From NCBI GenBank assembly GCA_002438635.1, contig DJPX01000020.1, positions 26,238-90,237 on the forward strand: a stretch of 64,000 bases of DNA, given 5' to 3'. The notes under the pieces are model-generated. The model made no database searches, was not told where the DNA came from, and saw only the letters and a list, made by a program, of their open reading frames with translations. Positions 8,038 to 15,260 of this stretch are shown here, in pieces. Every line of letters starts with the position of its first letter. The first letter of the stretch is position 1. The translations under genes and the position numbers were made by a program. The stretch comes from Bacteroidales bacterium UBA6401 (lineage in GTDB: Bacteria; Bacteroidota; Bacteroidia; Bacteroidales; UBA932).

Positions 8038-8868
8038 ATGAGGTTAAAAAAAGTAATAAAACTCATAAAGGAACATAGATTTGGTATGCGTGCTAAATTA
8101 AATCTTAGCTTTGGTGCCATTTCCGTGGTGTTATTGATATCGAGTATTATTTCTATTCTAGAGTATAGCAGGATGAGTCGGTATATGTCCGAACTCATAT
8201 CGAAAGATGTAAAATGCATTAGTGAGGCCAGAAGACTCGCAGATGTTTCTAATGAATATAATCTGGATATATTGGCCTTAATAGGGGATGGTTCTTTGAA
8301 TAGCATGCCGGATTTTGATGCCAGCTCGTTTACAAGCAGATGTGATAGTCTTCGTGATGCCATAGCATATAATTCGTTTCTTCCGCTTGCCGATTCTGTG
8401 GAGTATTCTTATGCTGCATATATGCTAACTTCTATGGAGTTGAAATCGGTTGTCGAATCGGATTTCATTAATACAAGGGAGTGGTATTTTGATAGACTTC
8501 AACCTAAATATGATAGGCTGCGCTCGGATATAGATTCGTTGAGTTCATCGTTGTATGGGGAGTTGAATCGTCATACGATGGATTTTGACAGTGGATTTTA
8601 TCGAAGCATTATTCCCAGCAGTGTTTCCGTAGCTGTGTCTTTGTTACTCGTAATATTGTTGTTATTTTTTATAAATTCCTATTATATAGCTCCTTTGCTT
8701 CAAATTCATAAAGGATTGTCCAGTTATCGCTCTTATAACAAGAATTACACTGTGAATTTCGAAGGAGATGACGAACTTAGAGATATTAACGAGGGCATAA
8801 AGGAGCTCTGTGATGAGAATCAGAAGCTTGCATCCAGAATAGTATCCATAAGAAAGTCTAAGTCTTAA
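8038..8868 (+). CDS. Membrane protein with periplasmic four-helix (4HB_MCP-like) and HAMP-like region, no output domain
   Basis: A 276-residue protein with a membrane segment near residues 22-42 (LSFGAISVVLLISSIISIL), a mostly helical extracytoplasmic region of about 145 residues, and a second strong membrane segment near 192-215. A HAMP-like helix-turn-helix tail of about 60 residues follows. This is the layout of a chemoreceptor or histidine-kinase input module (4HB_MCP type), but the protein stops after the HAMP-like part with no kinase, cyclase or methyl-accepting domain. The ATG at 8038 is preferred to the TTG at 8020. The stop overlaps the next ATG by one base (TAATG), so translation is probably coupled to the helicase. 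Function unknown; it may work through a partner protein. Confidence 0.65.
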   Translation: MRLKKVIKLIKEHRFGMRAKLNLSFGAISVVLLISSIISILEYSRMSRYMSELISKDVKCISEARRLADVSNEYNLDILALIGDGSLNSMPDFDASSFTSRCDSLRDAIAYNSFLPLADSVEYSYAAYMLTSMELKSVVESDFINTREWYFDRLQPKYDRLRSDIDSLSSSLYGELNRHTMDFDSGFYRSIIPSSVSVAVSLLLVILLLFFINSYYIAPLLQIHKGLSSYRSYNKNYTVNFEGDDELRDINEGIKELCDENQKLASRIVSIRKSKS

Positions 8869-10259
8869 TGTTTTATTCCGAATTTATAAAAGCCTTTTCT
8901 TTCGAGCCTACTACTTGCCAGGATAGGCTTTTTCATAAGGTGGATGCTTTCTTGAGCTCTGACGATGGAGATATATTGGCGGTAAATGGCTATGCCGGGA
9001 CGGGGAAGACATCGGCGGTATCGGCTATTATAAACGCATTGGTAAAACTTCATTTTAACTGTGTACTTTTAGCACCTACAGGCCGTGCTGCCAAGGTGTT
9101 GAGCCAGATTTCTGGTCGTAAGGCTTCTACTATTCATAAAGGGATATACCGCCAGAAGGGCATAGGAGAAAATGGTTGGGGACAGTTTTCGCTTTCTCCT
9201 AATAAGAGTGCACACACTTTATTTGTAGTGGATGAGGCTTCTTTAATCGGGACAGACCTGTCAATGCAGTCTAATTTCGGGTCAGGTGATTTGCTCTCAG
9301 ACCTTGTAAAATATGTGCGCAGTGGAAATGATTGTCGGCTGATGTTGATAGGAGATAGTGCACAATTACCACCTATAGGGATGGAAGAAAGTCCTGCACT
9401 TAACCCTTATTATATGGACCAATTCGGTGGTGTGGAATATGAGACCCTATCTTCTGTGGTTCGTCAGGCGGAGGAATCTGGTATTCTATTCAATGCCACT
9501 AGATTGCGCTCGGATTTGGAATGTGGAAAATTGGTCCTTAAAACTAACGGCTTTCCCGATGTGGTGAGGGTAAATGGAGAAGGGCTGGTCGATGCTATAA
9601 GTTCGGCTTACGCTGAATTCGGAGAGGATGAAACTGTGGTTATATGCCGTTCAAACAAGAAGGCTATAAGATATAATCTGGGAATAAGGTCTATGGTGGA
9701 TTTTAAGGAGGAGCAGTTATTGAGAGGGGATAAACTGATGATAGTGCGGAACTGCTATCAATTTATAGATGAAAATTCTCCTATGGGTTATATTGCCAAT
9801 GGCGATGTGGCTCGGCTTGAGAAAATAGGCGGATATGAGGATAGGTATGGATTACATTTTGCCAATGCCACTCTGGTTTTCCCGGATTATGAGGATCAAA
9901 GGGTTACAGCAAAAGTACTTTTAGATACACTTAACTCTGAGTCGGCATCTCTTACTCCAGCACAACAGACGGCTTTGTATGAAGGAGTGAGTGCTGATTA
10001 TGCTAATATAGCATCAAAAAAGAAGCGTTATGAACAAGTTCGTGAGGATCCTTTTTATAATGCTCTTCAACTCAAATATGCTCAGGCGATTACTTGTCAT
10101 AAGGCTCAGGGTGGACAGTGGGATTGTGTTTTTGTGGATTGCCCTTTCTGGGAAGATGAGATGAGTCAGGATGATTTGAAGTGGATGTATACGGCTCTAA
10201 CACGTGCTAAAAAAATGGTATATTTGGTTAATTTTAAGGATAGTTATTTTGAGGTTTGA
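8868..10259 (+). CDS. RecD2-like SF1B DNA helicase
   Basis: A 463-residue superfamily 1 helicase of the short RecD-like type common in Bacteroides. Walker A is GYAGTGKTS (residues 41-49), the DEAS Walker B motif follows (LFVVDEASLIG), then GDSAQLPPIG (motif III). The C-terminal UvrD_C_2 region contains YAQAITCHKAQGGQWDCVFVD (motif V) and MYTALTRAKK (motif VI arginine). It lacks the N-terminal helix-hairpin-helix region of full RecD2, which is normal for this short group. It should move 5' to 3' on DNA. The start overlaps the stop of the membrane sensor gene. The DPP IV start follows the stop by two bases, so all three may share a transcript. Confidence 0.88.
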   Translation: MFYSEFIKAFSFEPTTCQDRLFHKVDAFLSSDDGDILAVNGYAGTGKTSAVSAIINALVKLHFNCVLLAPTGRAAKVLSQISGRKASTIHKGIYRQKGIGENGWGQFSLSPNKSAHTLFVVDEASLIGTDLSMQSNFGSGDLLSDLVKYVRSGNDCRLMLIGDSAQLPPIGMEESPALNPYYMDQFGGVEYETLSSVVRQAEESGILFNATRLRSDLECGKLVLKTNGFPDVVRVNGEGLVDAISSAYAEFGEDETVVICRSNKKAIRYNLGIRSMVDFKEEQLLRGDKLMIVRNCYQFIDENSPMGYIANGDVARLEKIGGYEDRYGLHFANATLVFPDYEDQRVTAKVLLDTLNSESASLTPAQQTALYEGVSADYANIASKKKRYEQVREDPFYNALQLKYAQAITCHKAQGGQWDCVFVDCPFWEDEMSQDDLKWMYTALTRAKKMVYLVNFKDSYFEV

Positions 10260-10261
10260 GT

Positions 10262-12103
10262 ATGAGAAAAAATAACTTGTTTTTTATGGTTTCTTTTATG
10301 ATAATTCCTTTTATCGCAAATGGGAAAATCATCAATGAAACTAAATCTCCCGATGGGTTATTGACAGCCTATACGAGGGAAGACAACAATCTTTATGTTA
10401 AGGATGACAAAGGAGTGGAAAGGCAGCTGACTTTCGATGGGTCAGAGTTAGTTTTAAATGGCTATGCTTCGTGGGTGTATTATGAGGAGATATTCGGAAG
10501 ACCATCGAAGTACAAGGCCTTCTGGTGGAGTCCGGATTCAAAGAAATTGGCCTTTTACAGGTTCGATAATTCGCGCGTTCCGATGTTCCCCATATATTCT
10601 CCTTTTGGGCAACAGGGGAGTTTGACCAGAACCAGATACCCTAAGGCAGGGGAGCCAAATCCAGAAGTCAGGGTGGGGATAGTCAGTGTGGAGTCCGATG
10701 AAGATGTGGTTTGGGCCGATTTTGAGATAGGTGTGGATCAGTACTTTGGAACACCATTCTGGGGTGATGATTCTAAGCGACTTTTTGTCCAATGGATGCC
10801 TCGTGTGCAACAAGAATTGAGGTTATATGCGGTAGATTCTTATAATGGTCGTCTGTCTCTTATTTATGATGAAAAATATCCCACTTGGGTTAATTGGATG
10901 GATGATATGCTCTTTGCCTCTGATGGATTGTATATGGTAAGGGATTTTGAGACACGCTGGCAGCAGATATATTTTCTTTCCTATGATGGAAAGACGCTTA
11001 AAAGGCTAACCGAAGGGCCTAATTGGAGAGTTTCTTTGGTTAAACTTAACGAGAAGAACAGAGATGTGTTTTTTACCGCATATCGCGATTCCGATGTACA
11101 TGCTTGCCTTTATAAAGTGGATAGATTAGGGGTTATAAGTTTGTTAAGTGATAAGGAAAAAAATGTGGACAGGGTGGAGATTTCAGATGATTTTAAATCC
11201 TTTAAGCTCACCTGTTCGGACCTTAATTCTTTGCCACAAACTAGAGTTTATAAGCTAGACAAAAAAGGAAAAGCGATTGAATATAATAACATTATAAGTA
11301 ATGATGTCGGAAGTACTAAGGAAGGACCTTATCGTCAGATAGAGTATCTCATATTAGAGGATGGCACCAGGATTCCTGCTGTGGTTTCGCTACCTAAGAA
11401 TTTCGATTCGAATTCGAAATACCCTGTGGTTATGGAAATCTACGGTGGTCCTAATACCCCTTATGTTAGGGACAGGTGGCATGATTTCGATGAACGGGAG
11501 ATGTGGTACTATGATAATGGGGTAATAAAAGTGATAGCCGATACTCGCGCTGCTGGACATAATGGAAGGGCGGATGTGGATTTGATTTATAGGGATTTGG
11601 TGAGTGTTCCAGTGTCGGATTTCGTGAGCTGGGCTCAGTATCTTTCTTCTCTTCCTTATGTGGATGCTTCTAGGATAGGAGTTGAGGGTTTTTCTTTTGG
11701 AGGGACTATGACAGCGATGTTGGTAATGACTCATCCTGAACTATTTAGATGTGGCATAGCAGGAGGGGGAGTATATGATTGGATGCTTTACGACACTCAT
11801 TACACGGAGCGATTTATGGATACTCCGCAGCGTAATCCGCAAGGTTATGAAGTATCAAAGGTTTTAAATTATGTGGCGGAGTATAAGGATTCCCTTTCTT
11901 TTCTTAAACTGACACATGGTACCGCTGATGATAATGTGCATTTTCAAAACACCTTGCAGTTAATCAATGAGTTGCAGAAGAATGAAAAGCAATTTGAACT
12001 GATGATATATCCTGATGGGAAGCATGGTTATCGTGGATTTCAGGGAAAGCATGATAGAGAGGCCGATTTTAGATTTTGGAAAGAACACTTAAAACTTAAT
12101 TAA
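10262..12103 (+). CDS. Dipeptidyl peptidase IV (S9B serine peptidase)
   Basis: A 613-residue secreted or periplasmic enzyme that removes X-Pro dipeptides from peptide N-termini. A signal peptide is visible (MRKNNLFFMVSFMIIPFIANG). The beta-propeller part carries the N-terminus-recognising double glutamate in WVYYEEIFGR (E75-E76) followed by FWWSPDSKKLAFYRFD, exactly the DPP IV arrangement. The catalytic triad is S478 (GFSFGG), D556 (GTADDNVH) and H588 (GKHGYRG), with the family spacing of 32 residues between Asp and His. The nucleophile motif is usually GWSxGG; Trp is Phe here. The start is the ATG at 10262, after the helicase stop. The phosphomutase begins one base after the stop. Confidence 0.93.
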   Translation: MRKNNLFFMVSFMIIPFIANGKIINETKSPDGLLTAYTREDNNLYVKDDKGVERQLTFDGSELVLNGYASWVYYEEIFGRPSKYKAFWWSPDSKKLAFYRFDNSRVPMFPIYSPFGQQGSLTRTRYPKAGEPNPEVRVGIVSVESDEDVVWADFEIGVDQYFGTPFWGDDSKRLFVQWMPRVQQELRLYAVDSYNGRLSLIYDEKYPTWVNWMDDMLFASDGLYMVRDFETRWQQIYFLSYDGKTLKRLTEGPNWRVSLVKLNEKNRDVFFTAYRDSDVHACLYKVDRLGVISLLSDKEKNVDRVEISDDFKSFKLTCSDLNSLPQTRVYKLDKKGKAIEYNNIISNDVGSTKEGPYRQIEYLILEDGTRIPAVVSLPKNFDSNSKYPVVMEIYGGPNTPYVRDRWHDFDEREMWYYDNGVIKVIADTRAAGHNGRADVDLIYRDLVSVPVSDFVSWAQYLSSLPYVDASRIGVEGFSFGGTMTAMLVMTHPELFRCGIAGGGVYDWMLYDTHYTERFMDTPQRNPQGYEVSKVLNYVAEYKDSLSFLKLTHGTADDNVHFQNTLQLINELQKNEKQFELMIYPDGKHGYRGFQGKHDREADFRFWKEHLKLN

Positions 12104-12104
12104 T

Positions 12105-13769
12105 ATGACAGATTATAAAAAAGTCGCCCAGAGCTGGTTGGGCGTTGATTTTGACGAAGATACTCGCTCTGCGGTACGAGCTATGCTTTCCGGTGCGGAA
12201 AGTGAATTGGAAGATGCCTTCTATAAGAATTTGGAGTTCGGGACGGGAGGACTTCGCGGTATTATGGGAGTGGGTACGAATCGTATGAATGTCTATACGG
12301 TAGCTATGGCTACTCAGGGATTGGCCAATTATATATTATCCCACAAAGAGGCAGGAAAGAAACCTTCAGTGTGCATATCTTATGATAGCAGAAACCACAG
12401 TCGCGAATTTGCACATATTACCGCAGATGTTTTGAGCGCCAATGGGATAGATGTCTTTATTTTCGACGATATTCGTCCTACGCCTGAACTTTCCTATAGT
12501 ATCAGGTCGAAGAAGGCCATAGCAGGAGTTATGGTCACGGCCTCGCATAACCCTAAGGAATATAATGGGTATAAGGTCTTTTGGAGCGATGGGGGGCAGA
12601 TTACATCGCCGGTAGACAAGGAAATTGTAGAGGAAGTTAGAAAAATAACTTCGCCTTCTATGGTAAAGCGTAAATGTGATGGTGAATGTGGTCATATATC
12701 CATTATGGGAGAAGAGATGGACAAAGCCTATCTTCACGATATACTTTCCTTGGCTTTAAGTCCAGAGATAGATGCTAAACATAGCGACCTTAAGATAGTA
12801 TATACCCCGCTTCACGGGTGTGGCGTAAAAATGGTACCGGCGGCTCTTAATGCGCTAGGCTTTAATAACATAATTCATGTTCCGCAGCAGGATATATCGG
12901 ATGGTAATTTTCCTACTGTAGCTTCGCCTAATCCTGAAGAGTCCTCGGCTTTGAAAATGGCTATCGAAAAGGCAGATGAGTGTGGTGCTGATCTGGTCAT
13001 TGCTACCGACCCCGATGCGGATAGGATGGGCATAGCAGTTAGAGACCACTCTGGTAAGATGGTTCTTTTCAATGGAAACCAAACGGCATCTATGATGGTG
13101 TTCTATATTCTTTCTAGACTTAAGGAAAGGGGAGAATTGACCGAAGGAAAGTACTGTGTTAAAACTATAGTAACTACCGAGTTGATTAAACAGATATGTG
13201 ATAGTTTCTCTATTCCTTTATATGATGTACTTACTGGATTCAAGTATATAGCTGAAGTGGTAAAACGCAAGGAGGGAAGTGGCGAATTTATCTGTGGAGC
13301 GGAGGAAAGTTATGGCTTTAATGCGGGGCAATTTGTAAGGGATAAAGATGCTCAGACAGCGTCCATTTTTATCGCAGAAACGGTGAGTTGGGCAGCAGAA
13401 CAGGGCTTGACCCCATATGACTTGATGCAGAAAATATATAGTATCTATGGATATCGTAAAGAAGCATTAGTGAGCCTTGTCCGTAAAGGAATAAGTGGTG
13501 CCGAGGAGATTAAATCCATTATGAGGGATTTACGTACTAATACACCATCACAAATGTGTGGAAGCGCGGTGTGCAAGGTGGTAGATTATTTGTTGCCGGA
13601 AAAGACGGGACTTCCGAAAAGCGATGTTTTACAGTTTTTTAACGAAGACGGCGATGTGGTAAGTGTTCGACCTTCGGGAACTGAGCCTAAAATTAAGTTC
13701 TATTTCGGAGCCGGTGGTGATGATGCAGATAAGAAAATAGAAATGCTTAAGGAACAATTTGCCCGTTAA
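12105..13769 (+). CDS. Phosphoglucomutase/phosphomannomutase family enzyme
   Basis: A 554-residue alpha-D-phosphohexomutase that interconverts sugar 1- and 6-phosphates in the cytosol. The active-site serine loop is TASHNPKEYNGYKV (S147), the metal-binding loop is DPDADRMG, the sugar loop is GAEESYGF and the phosphate-binding loop near the C-terminus is SVRPSGTEPKIKFY. Length and the early FGTGGLRGIMG segment place it with the PgcA/PGM2-type enzymes rather than short GlmM or ManB. The last 23 bases overlap the convergent nth gene. Glucose 1-phosphate supply for polysaccharide or storage glycan is a likely role, but specificity is not visible. Confidence 0.93.
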   Translation: MTDYKKVAQSWLGVDFDEDTRSAVRAMLSGAESELEDAFYKNLEFGTGGLRGIMGVGTNRMNVYTVAMATQGLANYILSHKEAGKKPSVCISYDSRNHSREFAHITADVLSANGIDVFIFDDIRPTPELSYSIRSKKAIAGVMVTASHNPKEYNGYKVFWSDGGQITSPVDKEIVEEVRKITSPSMVKRKCDGECGHISIMGEEMDKAYLHDILSLALSPEIDAKHSDLKIVYTPLHGCGVKMVPAALNALGFNNIIHVPQQDISDGNFPTVASPNPEESSALKMAIEKADECGADLVIATDPDADRMGIAVRDHSGKMVLFNGNQTASMMVFYILSRLKERGELTEGKYCVKTIVTTELIKQICDSFSIPLYDVLTGFKYIAEVVKRKEGSGEFICGAEESYGFNAGQFVRDKDAQTASIFIAETVSWAAEQGLTPYDLMQKIYSIYGYRKEALVSLVRKGISGAEEIKSIMRDLRTNTPSQMCGSAVCKVVDYLLPEKTGLPKSDVLQFFNEDGDVVSVRPSGTEPKIKFYFGAGGDDADKKIEMLKEQFAR

Positions 13770-14394
13770 GCGTATAATATTCGCAATACTCTTTAAGCAC
13801 GCATTCCTTGCATAGGGGTTTGCGTGCTTTACATATATAGCGTCCGTGCAGAAGTAGCCAGTGGTGTGCCTTACCTCTTAAGAATTCTTCGATATTTGCT
13901 TCCAGGTCCTTTTCTACTTCTTGAGGTGTCTTTCCATCGCTAAGTCCAAGTCTATGAGCGACTCTAAATACATGAGTATCAACTGCAATTACAGGGTTTC
14001 CAAATATTATAGAAGCTACCACATTAGCCGTTTTACGCCCAACACCGCTTAGTGTCATCAACTCGTCTATGCTTTTGGGTACTTCTCCGTTAAAATTATC
14101 CACAAGGGCTTTTGCCATTTCTACAAGGTGGCGTGATTTGGCATTAGGGTAGGAGATGGAGCTAATGATCTTTTTTACATCTTCAGGCTTGGCGCCAGCG
14201 AGTTGCGTGGCAGACGGATAGGTCTTAAAAAGATGTGGTGTAACTAGATTTACGCGCTTGTCTGTACATTGAGCGGACAACATTACGGCGCAGAGCAGTT
14301 GAAAAGGATTATCGTATTTTAATTCGGAATGCACCTCGGGCATGGTGCTTTCAAATTCTTTTATGATGTGGTAATACCTCTCACGCCTTGTCAT
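13747..14394 (-). CDS. nth: Endonuclease III, DNA base-excision glycosylase/AP lyase
   Basis: A 215-residue enzyme that removes oxidised pyrimidines and nicks the AP site. It has the helix-hairpin-helix LSGVGRKTANVV with the catalytic Lys/Asp pair (VDTHVFRVAHRLGL contains the Asp), and a C-terminal [4Fe-4S] cluster with Cys spacing C-x6-C-x2-C-x5-C (CKARKPLCKECVLKEYC). The ATG with CAT at 14392-14394 (MTRRERYYHII) is the natural start; a longer frame reaches well into ftsE. As chosen it still overlaps the 3' end of ftsE by 14 bases, so it is co-transcribed with it. Its 3' end overlaps the phosphomutase gene on the opposite strand. Confidence 0.95.
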   Translation of the reverse strand: MTRRERYYHIIKEFESTMPEVHSELKYDNPFQLLCAVMLSAQCTDKRVNLVTPHLFKTYPSATQLAGAKPEDVKKIISSISYPNAKSRHLVEMAKALVDNFNGEVPKSIDELMTLSGVGRKTANVVASIIFGNPVIAVDTHVFRVAHRLGLSDGKTPQEVEKDLEANIEEFLRGKAHHWLLLHGRYICKARKPLCKECVLKEYCEYYTLNGQIVP

Positions 14395-15070
14395 CTGACT
14401 GGTTTTTTTGAAGAAGATGACAGTTTTCGTTCTCGCACACATACACGATGCCCTTATGTCTTTCGAGCAGGTTAAGATCGTGGGTGATCATTATTACGGC
14501 GGTGTTCTGTTCTTTATTCAATTTTTCGAATAGAGACATAATACTTTCAGAAGTTTCAAAGTCGAGATTACCTGTAGGCTCGTCTGCAAGTATTATTTTA
14601 GGATTGTTTAAAAGTGCTCGTGCTATACAGATGCGTTGCTGTTCTCCTCCTGAAAGCTGGTGGGGAAATCGATGCGACTTCGTGTTCATACCTACTGCAG
14701 AAAGAACTTCATCTATTCTGTTTTCGATATCCTGTTCTTTTTTCCACCCCGTGGCTTTAAGGACAAATGCCAGATTGTCGTGTACATTTCTGTCTTTTAG
14801 AAGTTGCAGGTCCTGAAATACGACCCCCAGTTTCCTTCTTAATTTGGGAATGTCCTTTCCTTTAATCTTTGAGATTTCATAACCACATACTTCTACACTG
14901 CCGTTTGATGGGATATTCTGTGCGGTGAAAGTGCGGAAAATGGAGGATTTCCCTGTTCCTACTTTACCTGTGATGTAGACGAAGTCGCCTTCGTTTACCT
15001 CCATATTCACATTATAGAGGATAACATTGTCGGAATTGTTGATATCGGCGTGTTTAACTGATACGAGCAT
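14381..15070 (-). CDS. ftsE: FtsE, ABC-type ATPase of the cell-division FtsEX complex
   Basis: A 229-residue ABC ATPase: Walker A GKVGTGKSS (about 36-44), Q loop VVFQDLQLL, signature LSGGEQQRICIARALL, Walker B IILADEPTGNLD and the H-loop histidine in MITHDLNLLERH. The DEPTGNLD form and FQDLQLL Q-loop are typical of FtsE and its MacB/LolD relatives. With its membrane partner FtsX it controls peptidoglycan hydrolases at the division site. ftsX is not adjacent; in Bacteroidota it often lies elsewhere, so LolD cannot be fully excluded. It has its own promoter at 15097-15128 and is followed by overlapping nth. Confidence 0.82.
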   Translation of the reverse strand: MLVSVKHADINNSDNVILYNVNMEVNEGDFVYITGKVGTGKSSIFRTFTAQNIPSNGSVEVCGYEISKIKGKDIPKLRRKLGVVFQDLQLLKDRNVHDNLAFVLKATGWKKEQDIENRIDEVLSAVGMNTKSHRFPHQLSGGEQQRICIARALLNNPKIILADEPTGNLDFETSESIMSLFEKLNKEQNTAVIMITHDLNLLERHKGIVYVCENENCHLLQKNQSDDKA

Positions 15071-15096
15071 AAGGCTTAAGTCCTTTTAGAAGTATG

Positions 15097-15128
15097 CAAA
15101 TGTAGACAAATATTCTTTTAACAGCAAC
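15097..15128 (-). promoter_or_regulatory. Promoter for ftsE-nth
   Basis: On the minus strand, GTTG (15128-15125), a 20-base spacer and TACATTTG (15104-15097) fit the Bacteroidota promoter. The ftsE start codon is about 27 bases downstream of the -7 box. Confidence 0.6.
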
Positions 15129-15206
15129 ATTTGGTGCATAATCATTTTTAAACAACTTCTAATCAAAAGAAATATGTACTCAAAAAAAAGGGCAAAGCCA
15201 AAGCAG

Positions 15207-15237
15207 TTTATTTTTCGAGTATTTCTTAGTAAATTTG
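15207..15237 (+). promoter_or_regulatory. Promoter for the TPR protein/barrel pair
   Basis: TAAATTTG at 15230-15237 matches the -7 consensus, with TTTA (one mismatch to TTTG) at 15207-15210 and a 19-base spacer. It lies inside the longest reading frame starting at 15174, which argues that translation starts at the ATG at 15261. Confidence 0.6.
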
Positions 15238-15260
15238 AAGGTTTTGTAAAAAGATATATT

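Noticed and set aside
13747..15070. Possible fusion or frameshift linking ftsE and nth
   Set aside because: Both are complete with their own starts; the 14-base overlap is ordinary in this genome.
15174..15260. Longer N-terminus for the TPR protein from ATG 15174
   Set aside because: A promoter -7 box at 15230-15237 lies within it, and the ATG at 15261 gives a normal signal peptide.
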